Shown here: in pieces, positions 1 through 9,470 of the stretch
Numbering within the stretch: the first letter of the stretch is position 1
Layout of the letters: the number at the start of each line of letters is the position of its first letter
Source of the DNA: Candidatus Proximibacter danicus
GTDB lineage: Bacteria; Pseudomonadota; Gammaproteobacteria; Burkholderiales; Rhodocyclaceae
Reading direction: 5' to 3'
Length of the DNA: 64,000 nt
Assembly: GCA_016710885.1 (NCBI GenBank)
Contig: JADJUC010000001.1
Span: 248,001-312,000 of the forward strand
Program-made: the position numbers and the translations under genes
Notes under the pieces: generated by a model
The model's database searches: none
What the model was told of the DNA's origin: nothing
The model's input: only the letters and a program-made list of their open reading frames with translations

Positions 1-219
1 TGGTATGCCGACGCAAGCCATGCCGACTGGAAAACACCGGCAGACATCAAGTCCGCGCACAGGAATGCCAGCTTCATCTCCGGCAACCGGGTGGTGTTCA
101 ACATCAAGGGCAACGACTACCGCTTGATCGTTGCAGTTCGCTATGCGCAGGGGCTGATGTTCATTCGCTTCGTTGGCACCCACGCAGACTATGACCGCAT
201 CGATGCAGCCGGCATCTAG
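1..219 (+). CDS. higB: HigB-type toxin, C-terminal part (cut by window edge)
   Basis: Frame 1 is open from the first base to a TAG at 217-219, giving the last 72 residues of a small basic protein. The stretch NIKGNDYRLIVAVRY followed by FIRFVGTHADYDRID is the characteristic C-terminal half of HigB-family mRNA interferases, which cleave mRNA at the ribosome. The start lies outside the window. A HigA-like gene begins 18 bases downstream on the same strand, which is the usual toxin-first order of higBA. The family call is firm; that the toxin is active is inference. Confidence 0.85.
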   Translation, partial: WYADASHADWKTPADIKSAHRNASFISGNRVVFNIKGNDYRLIVAVRYAQGLMFIRFVGTHADYDRIDAAGI

Positions 220-237
220 AAGCAAAGGAGCAGCGCC

Positions 238-615
238 ATGAAAATCAACCTGATTCATTCGGAAGCCGACTACCAGGCGGCCCTCGCCCGCATTGAAAGC
301 CTGTGGGATGCGGAAGACGGTTCGGCTGCAGCCGAACAACTCGAAGTGCTGGCGATGCTGGTCGAAGCCTATGAGAAAGCGCATCACCCGATCAAGGCAC
401 CGGACCCGATCGACTTCCTGCACTACATCATGGAAACCCGGGGGCTGACCCGCAAGGATATGGAACCCTGTATTGGCCCGCGCGGCCGGGTATCCGACAT
501 CCTGAACCGCGTTCGGCCGCTCACCCTCGACATGATTCGCCGCCTTTCACTGGAGATGAACCTGCCGGCGGAAGTACTGATTCAAGACTATCCGTTGCGG
601 AGAGAGGCTGCATAG
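238..615 (+). CDS. higA: HigA-type antitoxin, XRE-like helix-turn-helix
   Basis: This 125-residue protein should neutralise the upstream toxin and repress their shared promoter. The C-terminal half (about residues 60-120, MetGluThrArgGlyLeuThrArgLysAsp... through DILNRVRPLTLDMIRRLS) reads as an XRE/HigA helix-turn-helix. The ATG at 238 follows an AGGAG-like ribosome site at about 226-230 with good spacing. The N-terminal half is acidic and likely binds the toxin. The pair is the first of four toxin-antitoxin-like loci in the window. No frameshift is seen. Confidence 0.85.
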   Translation: MKINLIHSEADYQAALARIESLWDAEDGSAAAEQLEVLAMLVEAYEKAHHPIKAPDPIDFLHYIMETRGLTRKDMEPCIGPRGRVSDILNRVRPLTLDMIRRLSLEMNLPAEVLIQDYPLRREAA

Positions 616-656
616 CATTCCCGTAACCACTCGCCCCTGGCATCTATGGCAGGCAA

Positions 657-892
657 TCACCGCTCCCTCCCCGCCTCATGCCACGCCTTACGCACCGGCG
701 ACAGCAGATACTCCGCCACCGTACGCGTGCCGAGCATGATCTCAGCACTGGTCTGCATGCCGGCCGAGAGCGGGAACTTCTCCCCGTCCATTTCCAGTTT
801 CATCGCCTTGAGCGTCACCAGCGCCTTGTAGACCAGCGGCTGGTTCCTGCTAAAGCGCACCTGTTGCCGCCCCCAAGGGGCTTCCTTAACTC
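657..892 (-). pseudogene. HlyD-family type I secretion adaptor, C-terminal fragment
   Basis: About 70 codons read on the minus strand match the extreme C terminus of HlyD-type membrane fusion proteins: LVYKALVTLKAMKLEMDGEK, then LSAGMQTSAEI and RTVAEYLLSPVRKAWHEAGRER. HlyD proteins bridge the inner-membrane ABC exporter and TolC. Everything upstream is missing: the reading frame runs into the inverted repeat at 893-916, so the gene was truncated when the RAYT element or a larger rearrangement arrived. A GTG inside the fragment could start a 67-residue peptide, but that would be non-functional. Placement next to RTX-like fragments fits a former type I secretion locus. Confidence 0.7.
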
Positions 893-916
893 AAAGGGGT
901 CAGCTTCACATTCTTT
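893..916 (+). repeat. Left inverted repeat of the RAYT element
   Basis: This 24-bp sequence is the exact reverse complement of 1691-1714. It lies between the RAYT stop region and the truncated HlyD reading frame. Confidence 0.9.
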
Positions 917-948
917 TTTATCTCAAACGACATATACGTTTCTCCCAC

Positions 949-1679
949 TCAGAATCCAAAATCGACCTGCAATTCAGTGTTTATCGGCTGATCCGCCTTC
1001 CCCACCGGTCTCCCCGGTCGCTTCTGCGTACGCCTGATCCCCGTTGCCGCACAAATCTGGTCACCGAACCTGCCATGCCCCAATGGCTGCCCCTGTGACA
1101 GGGCGAGACGGATATCAGAAAGGGCTTCTTCATCGAGTTCACTGCGGAACAGCGTGCGATAGGCGGCCTGTCTTTCTGGACCACCCCGATCAAGCGCAAG
1201 GAATACCGGGTGCGGGGTTATGCGCGGATCGGCCTGACCTAGCCCGTTATGCCGTAGCTGCTCCAGCGATATTGGCCGGGGTCTTGCACCATCAATGCGC
1301 GAACGGGGTTGAGTTCGACGTAGCGCATGCAGGTGAGCAGGTAGGTTTCTGCCTGGATGACGCTGGACTTGTAGCGGCCTTCCCACAAGCTGCCGGTGCG
1401 GCGGTAGGCGCGGTTGATGTATTGCACGTAGCGCCGCCCGATGGCTTGCATGAGCTTGGCGATTCCTGTCTCAGTTTCCGGTGTTACCAGCAGGTGAACA
1501 TGGTTGGTCATGAGGGCATAGGCGTGGATGTGGCAGTGCCAATCGACAGCCGATTTTTCCAGCCAGCGGAGGTAGAAGTGATAATCCTCCTCGGCAAAGA
1601 AACAGGGCGCTCGATTGATTCCGCGCTGAACGATGTGCTGCGGCATTCCGGCTAATTTAATGCGTGGGCGACGCGGCAT
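949..1679 (-). CDS. REP-associated tyrosine transposase (Y1_Tnp/IS200-like), frameshifted
   Basis: The first 140 or so residues (from ATG at 1679) carry the HUH pair in LMTNHVHLLVTP and the candidate catalytic tyrosine in GRRYVQYINRAYRR, plus the family signature YVELNPVRA. After WSSYG near 1255 the frame stops, but the -1 neighbour frame continues with HNGLGQADPRITPHPVFLAL and the basic tail typical of this family, down to about 949. One missing base restores a protein of about 235 residues. RAYTs are single-strand DNA nucleases related to IS200 transposases. The frameshift may be real decay or a sequence error. Confidence 0.8.
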
Positions 1680-1690
1680 GGCTGCTCCAG

Positions 1691-1714
1691 AAAGAATGTG
1701 AAGCTGACCCCTTT
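1691..1714 (-). repeat. Right inverted repeat of the RAYT element
   Basis: Exact reverse complement of 893-916. The RTX-like reading frame runs through it, ending in KGVSFTFF encoded by the repeat. Confidence 0.9.
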
Positions 1715-3619
1715 GGTGGAAATGTAGTTTTCCTTCGCCCGGCGCGAATCGCTGTGGTCATTGGTTGAAATCGAGCGAATGTCCAGCTCGGTCAATGTCT
1801 TGAGTTCGTTGGCCTGACTGGCGCCATCCTGATTGGCGTCCTGCCAGACGCGCAGGTTCGCAAAGGCCGCATCTTGCGCATCGACAAGCCCGTCATGATT
1901 GCCGTCTTCCATCCGGAGCTTCTCGAACGCAGGCATCCTGTCGTCGCCGTAGAGTTCGGTGATGTCGTCAATCATGCCGTTGCCGTTGCGGTCCATGGCA
2001 AGCAGGCCGTCGTCGGCCTTGACCCAGCCTACACGTTCTGCAAACCCGTCGGCATCGATATCGAAGAATGCGGCATCGCCTTCATATGCGTACTACAAAG
2101 GTCTGGGGCCACTCCGTCACCATCGAGATCAAGCACGAGCGGACTGGCGTAGTTCATGGCGCCGCCGATATTCCTAAGCAATAAAATAAAACCGGGATTA
2201 GCAGCCACAAACGGTGCGGCAATAACCCCCCTCGCCCAGGACAAACCTGCGGCTTGCCACCACGTCGGGGAACGAGGCCGCTCCAGCTCCGAGAAGCCGT
2301 TGTTCAGATGTAATTCGTTCCGCCAACGCTGATGCTGAGATCGTCCCGAGGCCGGAATTCTGGCTGCCTACAGCGCCGAATCCGTCGGCAAGAAAATCCT
2401 CCGCATCGGAGAGACCGAGGCTGGTCGAGGCGAGCGGCAATCTCTTCTGGGTGAAGAAACCGAGTTCGTGGCGGGTGGCGGCGTCCGCATCGAGATCGAA
2501 GACGCGTCGCGCCATCAGATTGCGTGATCCAAACGTCGCTGGCTTCGCCGGTTTCGTATTCGGCGGTGACCGAGGCCCAGTCACCACTACCGGTTTCGTT
2601 ATGGACGGTGCGTTCGATCAGGGTGCCGAACTCGTCGTAGGTGAGAATTTCGTGGGCGGTCGCAGGCCCTGTGTTTGCTGTCCTGAACGATCGTCTCGTG
2701 TTCGGTCAGTACGCCGGCTGTGTCACGCGTGTCGATGGTGAGCGTTGATTGGCCCTCGCCCGGTTGACAGGTGCCGGTGATCGTTTCGTCCGGATAGTCA
2801 GGCGAGATAGCGGCGCTTCCGTCCCTTGCTGTTCATAGCTTGCTGAGACGCCGCTTGCCGTATCCGACATCCCGGATGGCGCTGCCTGCTTCGTCGTCGG
2901 AGAGGACGGTTGCCGGGGAGCCGGGTTGTTCGTCTGGGGAGTCCATTTTGAGCGACCCCATCTGCTTCAACCTTGCAATACTGCAAATAGGTGGTACCGG
3001 TATTTGAAGTGGTTTTCCCCTTGTTTGAGTCGCCAAGTGCATGGGCGGGCGCGCTATCCATCTCCGCCGCTGTCCAGCTTGTTTCCGCTGCGGCTGGCAG
3101 CAGCACCTTGTACTGCTTGTATTCTTCCGCCCCAGTCAATCTGGCGCGGGTTACACCGTCGAGCGGCCCAGCGGTGATCTCGTCAATCACCTTGGCGGTC
3201 GCCAGCCGGGCGCCTTCGGTCATGTGGCAGGACGCTTCCGAAGGCAGCAGCATCACCCACTGCCCTGGCATTTTCCGCGCATTGGCGATCACGGCGCTGG
3301 GGTTCTCAACTACCTGGTGACCAAGCTCGTGCGACAGAATCTGGACAAAGCCTTCCGGGGGTGTTGACGCGGTCGGTGCCGAGGTTGACGTAGCCACGCT
3401 TATCTCCTTCGCTGCCCGTCGGCACATAGTATTCAGCGATGCCGGCCTTTTGGGTGTCCGGCTTCACGTCCTTTATGTAGTCGCTGGCCTGATGCAGGCA
3501 GATCAGTTCCTTCAGTGTCTCGGGCGATTCACCAGCGCCAGCGTGTCAGCGGTAACGTAGGCACTGATGGCATCAATTTCCCCTGGAATTCGGCAGGGGT
3601 AAGGACCGGACGTAGTCAT
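1715..3619 (-). pseudogene. Broken RTX/YD-repeat-like large secreted protein with HELGH motif
   Basis: Successive minus-strand fragments in different frames appear to belong to one large protein beginning at ATG 3617-3619. In order they show: SHELGHQVVENP with an HExxH zinc-protease signature (about 3325); a YD-repeat-like stretch, LTYDEFGTLIERTVHNETG (about 2590-2640); and RTX/calcium-binding-style sequence, LVLDLDGDGV then DIDADGFAERVGWV and DRNGNGMIDDITELYGDD (about 2130-1950). At least four frame changes are needed. The start overlaps the stop of the upstream signal-peptide gene (TAATG), implying translational coupling. The 3' end is lost at the RAYT element. Domain assignments are by eye; the exact family is uncertain. 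Confidence 0.55.
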
Positions 3620-4275
3620 TATTTGGCTCCTTCAGGTCGGGCATAGGAAAAAGAGAAACTCTTGGCGCACAACTGGTATTCAAAGGTGAAGGTAATTCTC
3701 GTTCGCTCGGCGAGTGGGTTTTCTCGCAGACGAATCACCAGATGGCCGGTATCGTGCTGGCGAGGCGGTCGCGGATTGGGGTGGATATAGGTCATACGCC
3801 GGGATAACGTTTCCAAGGCGCGCGGCGCGAAACGCTGGCGGACTTCGTCGATGTGGGCACAGGCCTCCTCCATTGCAAAATCGCCTTCAAAACTTGCTAT
3901 CACTGAACTGTATTGAGAGGGCGATCGCACGGGATCAGCCTGTATGGATGCCCAACCCGTCCCCACCAAATCAGCCGGCAGCATCTGCCTGCCATTACCG
4001 GCTCGCGGCTGCACGTAGGTGTAGGTCGCCTGTTCTCGCGTGATCGGCTCAGTGAATCCGAACACCTTGAGCACCGCCGCCGCATCAGTGAGCGGCACGT
4101 TGTCGATAACGTAGATGATCTTGTCAAGCAGTTCGCGCCCGCGCTGGAGCTGCGCTTCGGTCGGTAGCGGCAAAGCTGGGAGCTCGCCCTCGCCGGTCTG
4201 GGCAAGGACCGGATTGGCAAGCAGTCCCAGCATCAGCCATGCGCTCACCAGGAAATTCGCGGTACGACGCGTCAT
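3619..4275 (-). CDS. Secreted protein of unknown function with signal peptide
   Basis: The protein of about 218 residues begins with a clear signal peptide (positively charged start MTRRTANF, hydrophobic LVSAWLMLGLLANP, likely cleavage after VLAQ). The ATG at 4273-4275 is preferred over the GTG/ATG-like codon five residues earlier because it overlaps the upstream gene's stop as ATGA. The mature part has no motif I recognise; it contains two cysteines and a predicted globular beta-rich tail (RTRITFTFEYQLCAKSFSFSY). Its stop overlaps the start of the HELGH-containing gene downstream, so the two are translationally coupled and probably exported together or functionally linked. Function unknown. 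Confidence 0.7.
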   Translation of the reverse strand: MTRRTANFLVSAWLMLGLLANPVLAQTGEGELPALPLPTEAQLQRGRELLDKIIYVIDNVPLTDAAAVLKVFGFTEPITREQATYTYVQPRAGNGRQMLPADLVGTGWASIQADPVRSPSQYSSVIASFEGDFAMEEACAHIDEVRQRFAPRALETLSRRMTYIHPNPRPPRQHDTGHLVIRLRENPLAERTRITFTFEYQLCAKSFSFSYARPEGAK

Positions 4276-4690
4276 GCCGTCTTTCTCCAAGTATCGTCAT
4301 TGATTGCATCGAGCATGATGTTGTCGAGCATGCCGGACGCCTCGCCAATCCACGCCACCGGCAGAAACGCCAGTTCCGCACCATCTTCTTGAGCGTCGGG
4401 TTCTCGCTCATGGCGAGGTGCAGCGAGGGCAGCGAGGCCGTAGCCGCGCGCGAGAGCGGCAGCATGATCGCATCGAGGTCAATCTTCACGTCGGCGCCGA
4501 AGACTTGGCTATGGGCGCCAAGCTGCCAGGTATTGATGTTGTCGTTGAGGAAGTGGGCATCGGCAATCTCGCGGGTTCCTTTGAAATACGCCGAGACGCT
4601 CCAACGATTTTTCTTGCACAGCGCTCACCGAATATTGAATCTGTTTCATTGTGTATACGCACCGAAATTTGACCATATAACCGAGGTTAT
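4272..4690 (-). pseudogene. 3' fragment of an unknown gene, cut by the IS21 element
   Basis: Minus-strand reading gives NRWSVSAYFKGTREIADAHF, then VKIDLDAIMLPLSRAATASL, and after one frame change near 4385 AELAFLPVAWIGEASGMLDN ending DDTWRKTA and a TGA at 4272-4274. The protein has no start: the open frame closes upstream near 4620, close to the IS21 left end. It overlaps the downstream signal-peptide gene by ATGA, so it was the first surviving member of the same operon. The family is not recognised. Confidence 0.5.
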
Positions 4691-4755
4691 GCGCGTTCAA
4701 AACTGACCAGGGTGTTCAACCTATCCTGCCTATTTTATGGGCGGGGGAATGAAAG

Positions 4756-6265
4756 GTGATCACCATGGCCATGCTTGGCAAGATACGCAGGATGTATTAC
4801 CGGGACAAGCTCACTGTTTCCGAGATAGCGCGGCGCACGAGCCTGTCGCGCAACACCATCAAGAAGTGGTTACGTGCGCCGGACGGAACGGAACCCAAAT
4901 ACCATCGGCAGCACAGCGACCGGAAGCTCGCGCCCTACGAAGCGCGTTTGCAGAAAGCGCTCGAAACCGATGCCCACCGCCCCAAACGAGACCGGCGCAC
5001 CGCCCTCAAGCTCTGGCAGGAGATCAGCGCCCAAGGCTTTACCGGGAGCTACAGCCGGGTCACGGAATATGTCCGCCACTGGCGCGAGGGCGTTGGCCAG
5101 GGCGCGGCAACCAAAGCCTTCGTACCCCTCAAATTCGCCTTGGGCGAAGCCTTCCAGTTCGACTGGAGTGAAGAAGGGCTGATCGTTGGCGGCATCTACC
5201 GCCGCCTGCAAGTCGCCCACCTCAAACTCTGCGCCAGTCGCGCCTTCGTTCTCGTGGCCTACCCCAGCCAGGGCCATGAAATGCTCTTCGACGCCCATAC
5301 CCGCGCCTTTTCGGCCCTGGGCGGCATTCCCCGCCGCGGCATCTACGACAACATGAAGACCGCCGTCGACAAGGTGCACAAAGGCAAGGGCCGTACCGTC
5401 AACGCCCGCTTTGCCGCGCTGGCTTCGCACTACCTTTTCGATACTGACTTCTGCAATGTCGCCAGCGGCTGGGAGAAAGGCGTGGTCGAGAAGAACGTGC
5501 AGGATAGCCGTCGGCGTATCTGGCAGGATGCCGGCCAACGCCGCTTCGGTTCCTTCCTCGAACTCAACCTGTGGCTACTGGAGCGCTGTCGAGCCCTGTG
5601 GCGGGAAATCCGCCATCCCGAGTATTCAGAACTCAGCGTCGCCGAGATGCTCGAACACGAGCTGCCGCATCTCATGCCAATGCCCGTCCCGTTTGACGGC
5701 TATGTCGAGAGTCAGCACAAGGTCTCCAGCACCAGCCTGGTATCAGTGGCCCGCAACCGTTACTCCGTGCCCTGCGAATTTGTGGGCCAGCGCGTCAGTG
5801 CGCGCCTCTATCCCGAGCGGATCGACATCGTGCAAGCCGATACGGTCATTGCCAGCCACCTGCGCCAAGCCAATGCCGGCAATATCCTCTACGACTGGCA
5901 GCACTATATTCCCTTGCTGGAACGCAAACCCGGTGCCTTGCGCAATGGCGCCCCTTCGCCGACATGCCGGAAGCCTTGCAACGCTTGCGTCGCGGGCTGT
6001 TAAAACGGGAAGGCGGAGATCGGCTCATGGCCAAGGTTCTAGCTGCCGTTCCCGGCCATGGCCTGGAAGCCGTGCTGGTGGCAGTGGAATTGGTGCTCGA
6101 ATCCGGCGTGCTCAGTGTTGAGCATGTCGAGAATGTGCTGTCCCGCATCCGCCATCCGGCACCATCGGCGCTCACGGTCGAGACGGGGCTGGTCGTTGAG
6201 GATCCGCCGGTGGCGGATACCGGTCGCTACGACGCTGCGGGACAGCGGAGGTGGATCATGCGTGA
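4756..6265 (+). CDS. istA: IS21 transposase IstA (frameshifted near the 3' end)
   Basis: IstA is the DDE recombinase of IS21 elements. The N terminus has a helix-turn-helix (LTVSEIARRTSLSRNTIKKW, residues about 20-40). The integrase core shows the acidic residues in FQFDWSEE, IYDNMKTAVD and GVVEKNVQDSRRRIW. After GALRNGAP (about 5955) the annotated frame ends in 17 unrelated residues, while the neighbouring frame continues with FADMPEALQRLRRGLLKREG through to the istB start, so one base is probably missing. Another slip near 6235-6250 would allow the usual AEVDHA stop at 6263-6265 overlapping istB. Confidence 0.85.
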
Positions 6266-7073
6266 GGTGATCACCGGGTTCAAAGCCCTCAAGCTTTACG
6301 GGATGGCTGGCGCCTGGAGCGATCTGGCCGGCAATGGCAATCAGGCCATGCTGGACACCTCGCACGGACTGATCGAGCATCTCCTGGATGCCGAGAGCAC
6401 CGACCGGGCGATCCGCTCCATTCGTTACCAGATGCATGCCGCCAAGTTTCCGGTGCATCGCGATCTTGCCGGGTTTGATTTCAGCGCGACCGCCATTGAT
6501 CGCAGCTTGATTGAGCAACTGGCCGCCTGCGCCTTTACCGAGACCGCCCAGAATGTGGTGCTGGTTGGCGGCACGGGGACAGGCAAGACGCATCTGGCCA
6601 CGGCGCTTGGCGTGGCCGGCGTCAGCCAGCATGGTAAGCGGGTACGCTTTTACTCGACGGTGGATCTGGTGAATGCCCTGGAGCAGGAGAAGGCGGCCGG
6701 CAAATCGGGGCGCCTGGCGTACAGCCTGATGCAGATGGATCTGGTGATTCTCGATGAGTTGGGCTATTTGCCGTTCAGCCCCTCGGGCGGGGCGTTGCTC
6801 TTCCACCTGCTGTCGAAGCTCTATGAGCAAACGAGTGTGGTGATTACGACCAATCTGACCTTTGCCGAGTGGGCCAGTGTTTTCGGCGATGCCAAGATGA
6901 CGACGGCGCTGCTGGATCGGCTGACGCATCACTGCCATATCCTGGAGACCGGCAATGAGTCCTACCGTTTCCGCCATAGCAGTGCGACGGCGAAATCGCG
7001 GATCAAGGCGAGGGAGTCTGAGAAGCGGCCAGGCTTGCCAATAACCGAAGCGAGCGCAGCGGTGGCACCCTAA
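6258..7073 (+). CDS. istB: IS21 helper ATPase IstB
   Basis: IstB is the AAA+ ATPase that assembles with IstA and selects target DNA. The ATG at 6258 begins MREVITGFKALKLYGMAGAW, the usual IstB N terminus. Walker A is GGTGTGKTHLA and Walker B is DLVILDELGYLPF; sensor residues lie in VVITTNLTFAEW. Length (271 residues) is normal for the family. It overlaps the presumed istA stop, as in other IS21 elements. The frame is also open upstream without a stop, so in this sequence the istA tail and istB read as one polypeptide. Confidence 0.9.
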   Translation: MREVITGFKALKLYGMAGAWSDLAGNGNQAMLDTSHGLIEHLLDAESTDRAIRSIRYQMHAAKFPVHRDLAGFDFSATAIDRSLIEQLAACAFTETAQNVVLVGGTGTGKTHLATALGVAGVSQHGKRVRFYSTVDLVNALEQEKAAGKSGRLAYSLMQMDLVILDELGYLPFSPSGGALLFHLLSKLYEQTSVVITTNLTFAEWASVFGDAKMTTALLDRLTHHCHILETGNESYRFRHSSATAKSRIKARESEKRPGLPITEASAAVAP

Positions 7074-7081
7074 AAGCGCCC

Positions 7082-7130
7082 GCAAGGGGGATGCCGTTCC
7101 GGGCTGCGCCCTCCACGGCATTCCCCTTGC
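7082..7130 (+). terminator. Long hairpin after istB
   Basis: Arms 7082-7097 and 7115-7130 pair over 16 bases with one G-T wobble, around a 17-base GC-rich loop, nine bases after the istB stop. Five A follow on the plus strand, not T, so it is a stable hairpin rather than a classical intrinsic terminator for istB; on the minus strand the A-run would precede it. Confidence 0.55.
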
Positions 7131-7272
7131 AAAAACCCATCAAAACCGAAGGAGAAGAACGATGCAAATACGATAAACTTATCCACAGCCGATCCTATGA
7201 CGGACGGCTATCACCCCTGGTCAAATTTCAACGAGCACAGGTGGTCAATATTGAATGCGCGCAGACAAACTG

Positions 7273-8655
7273 CTAAAGCACCTTCCCCAGATTCATTAGC
7301 CCAAGCGGATCAATCGCCCGCTTGACGGCACGCATCATCTCCATTTCAAGAGGACTCTTGTAGCGCAGTAGTTCCTCGCGCTTGAGCTGGCCAATGCCAT
7401 GCTCGGCACTGATGCTGCCGCCATGCTGGTGCACCAGATCGTGGACGATCCGGTTCTCTGGTTGGGCGGCAATCAGCGCAGTGTTGTCGCCATGGGCTGG
7501 CATCGACAGGTTGTAGTGCAGGTTGCCGTCACCGACATGACCAAAGGCGACGACGCGCAGGCCGGGCCAGGCCGCTGCCAGCGCGGCATCGGCCTGTTCG
7601 AGGAAGTCGCCGATTCTAGAAATCGGCAGCGAGACATCGTGCTTGATGCTGGGCCTTCGATCTTCTGTGCTTCCGAGATGTTCTCGCGCAGCGACCACGG
7701 CGCTTCGCCTGATCCTCTCGCTCTGGGCCACGACAGCATCGCTGCACAGGCCACGTTCAAGAACGCTGGCGAGAAGGCTTCGAGCCAGGCCTGCAGGTCG
7801 GCATTGCCGCCCCCCGACGAGAGTTCGACCAGCACGTACCACGGGCTTGCATCCAGCGGCCGTGCCGCGCCGGGTATGTGCTGCAGTACCAATGCCAGAG
7901 AAACGTCCGAAACCAGTTCGCAGGCCGTCAGCTGCGGCCCGAATTCTCCCTGCAGTGCGCTCAAAAGGCCGATCGCCGCCCGCGGTGACGGAACGGCGAC
8001 CCAGGCGGTGGCGGTGGCAGTCGGCAGCGGAAAGAGCTTCATCGTCGCGGCGGTAACGATGCCCAGGGTGCCCTCGGCGCCGATGAAGAGCTGCTTGAGG
8101 TCGTAGCCGGTATTGTCCTTGCGCAGGCCGCGCAGCCCCTGCCAGAGATCTCCGGAAGGCAGGACGACTTCCAGCCCGAGGTCAGGTCGCGTGTATTGCC
8201 GTAGCGCAGCACCTGCACGCCACCGGCGTTGGTCGACAGGTTGCCGCCGAGCTGGGCCGAACCTTCGGCCGCCAGCGACAACGGAAACAGACGCCCGGCT
8301 TCGGCAGCAGCGGCCTGGATGGCCGCCAGAACGCAGCCCGCCTCGGCGGTAATGGTGTTGTTCTCGATATCGATGGCGCGGATGCGGTTGAGGCGCGACA
8401 GGCAGATGACGGCCTCGCCTTCGCCATCCGGCGTTGCCGCGCCGCACAGGCTGGTGTTGCCGCCCTGCGGCACCATGGGCGCGCCCACCTCGGCACAGGC
8501 ACGGACAACGGCGGCGACCTCCTCGGCCGTACCAGGCGCACCACAGCGTGCGGCCCACGGTAACGCCCACGCCAATCGACGAGATACGGCGCCATGTCGT
8601 TGCCACACAGGACATTCGCCGTGCCGACAATTTCGCCCAGTCGTTCGAGAAGCAT
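7273..8655 (-). CDS. FAD-linked oxidoreductase (GlcD/D-lactate dehydrogenase family), frameshifted
   Basis: Pieces in three frames assemble into one FAD_binding_4 / FAD-oxidase_C protein of about 460 residues. It starts MLLERLGEIVGTANVL (ATG 8653-8655), continues GAPMVPQGGNTSLCGAA and GSAQLGGNLSTNAGGVQVLR (flavin-binding region), then LKQLFIGAEGTLGIVTAATM, and ends with FGHVGDGNLHYNLS, GGSISAEHGIGQLKREELL and LMNLGKVL. These are hallmark motifs of FAD-dependent 2-hydroxyacid dehydrogenases that oxidise D-lactate, glycolate or D-2-hydroxyglutarate; which substrate cannot be told here. Frame changes lie near 8560, 8175 and 7690. Its start overlaps the patatin gene stop as TGATG, so the two are coupled. 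Confidence 0.8.
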
Positions 8656-9470
8656 CAGTGGCTCTCCAGTGCACGCATGATGGCTGGCTGCATAACCGGA
8701 CGGCCTCGAGACCTTCCTCAACGCCCTCTTCGCCACGATGATAGTCAAAAAGCCCGACATGGCCGAGGCGCGGCGCGATGAGCACGTCGGCTGGCTCGCC
8801 AGCCAAACGGCTGCGCGCGATGCGGACCTGCATGATGTTGATGCTGCCGGCGACAACATCAAGGAGCGATGGCCCTTCCGCAGCGGTCAGGTTGCGCCTC
8901 GCCAGGAGCGCCGAACATTTGCCCGATGCGTTGGCGCCACCTGGCACGCACCGGTTCAGCCGGTTTGAAACGTTTGCCGACCACGTCAGGCCGAGATCGA
9001 CGGCGATCACAACATCGGCACCCATGGCCCGGCATACAGAGAAACCGGGACCGGATTCACTAGGCCGCCATCGACCAGCAGGCGCTCGTCCCTGGTCTGC
9101 GGTGCAAACAGGCCTGGCAGGGCAATCGAGGCACGCACGGCATCGGCAACATTGCCCTCGCGCAGCCAGATTTCACGGCCACTCAGCAGATCGGTGGCGA
9201 CACAGGCAAAAGGCAGGGGTAAATCGGAAAAGTCGCGGTCAACGAAATAGCGGGCGAAGAAGGCCGTGAGTTTGTCGCCCTTGATCATGCCGCCACGGCC
9301 GCCAACGTCGAAGAAGCCAACGGCTTCCTGCCAGGTCAGCGTACGCACCCAGCCTTCCAGGCGTTCCAGGTCGCCATTGGCGTAGGCGGCACCGACGAAA
9401 GCGCCAATCGAGGTACCACAGATGATGTCGGGCTTGACGCCGATTTCGGCCAGTGCGCGCAGCATCGAAC
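8655..9470 (-). pseudogene. Patatin-like phospholipase (RssA/YlbK type), 5' end missing, frameshifted
   Basis: Minus-strand sequence LRALAEIGVKPDIICGTSIG holds the GxSxG nucleophile serine, and RLLVDGGLVNPVPVSL the catalytic Asp of patatin-like esterases. The expected N terminus with the GGGGxRG oxyanion hole is absent: at about 9470 the reading runs straight into rimO coding sequence. One frame change near 9030 (NPVPVSL to MGADVVIAVDLG) and another near 8690 lead to the likely true tail, MQPAIMRALESH, with TGA at 8655-8657. These proteins are usually cytosolic or membrane-associated lipid acyl hydrolases. Confidence 0.75.

Larger units (their letters stand above)
893..1714. mobile_element. 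RAYT-type transposase element bounded by perfect 24-bp inverted repeats
   Basis: An 822-bp unit is bounded by perfect 24-bp inverted repeats at 893-916 and 1691-1714 (left end begins AAAGGGGTCAGC, right end finishes GCTGACCCCTTT). Inside is one minus-strand gene for a REP-associated tyrosine transposase. No target duplication is obvious. The element lies between the HlyD fragment and the RTX-like fragments, which are both on the minus strand, so it probably interrupted a type I secretion locus. RAYT proteins normally act on short palindromic REP sequences; whether these long ends are its substrate is inference. Confidence 0.75.
4691..7260 (+). mobile_element. IS21-family insertion sequence
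   Basis: An istA-istB pair on the plus strand is flanked by imperfect inverted ends: left 4691-4711 (GCGCGTTCAAAACTGACCAG) and right 7240-7260 (GGTCAATATTGAATGCGC core), matching at about 17 of 21 positions. A further related copy, CTGGTCAAATTTCAACG, lies just inside the right end, as expected from the multiple terminal repeats of IS21 elements. The outer boundaries and target duplication could not be fixed. The element separates the broken secretion locus from the FAD oxidoreductase gene, whose stop codon lies 13 bases beyond the right end. Confidence 0.8.

Noticed and set aside
5964..6257. An IstA-IstB single polypeptide
   Set aside because: The joined frame arises because the usual istA stop is out of frame after probable indels; IS21 elements encode the two proteins separately with overlapping stop/start.
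7179..7187. TTATCCACA, a perfect DnaA-box match
   Set aside because: A single isolated box near the IS21 right end with no cluster, AT-rich unwinding region or dnaA/dnaN genes; insufficient for an origin.
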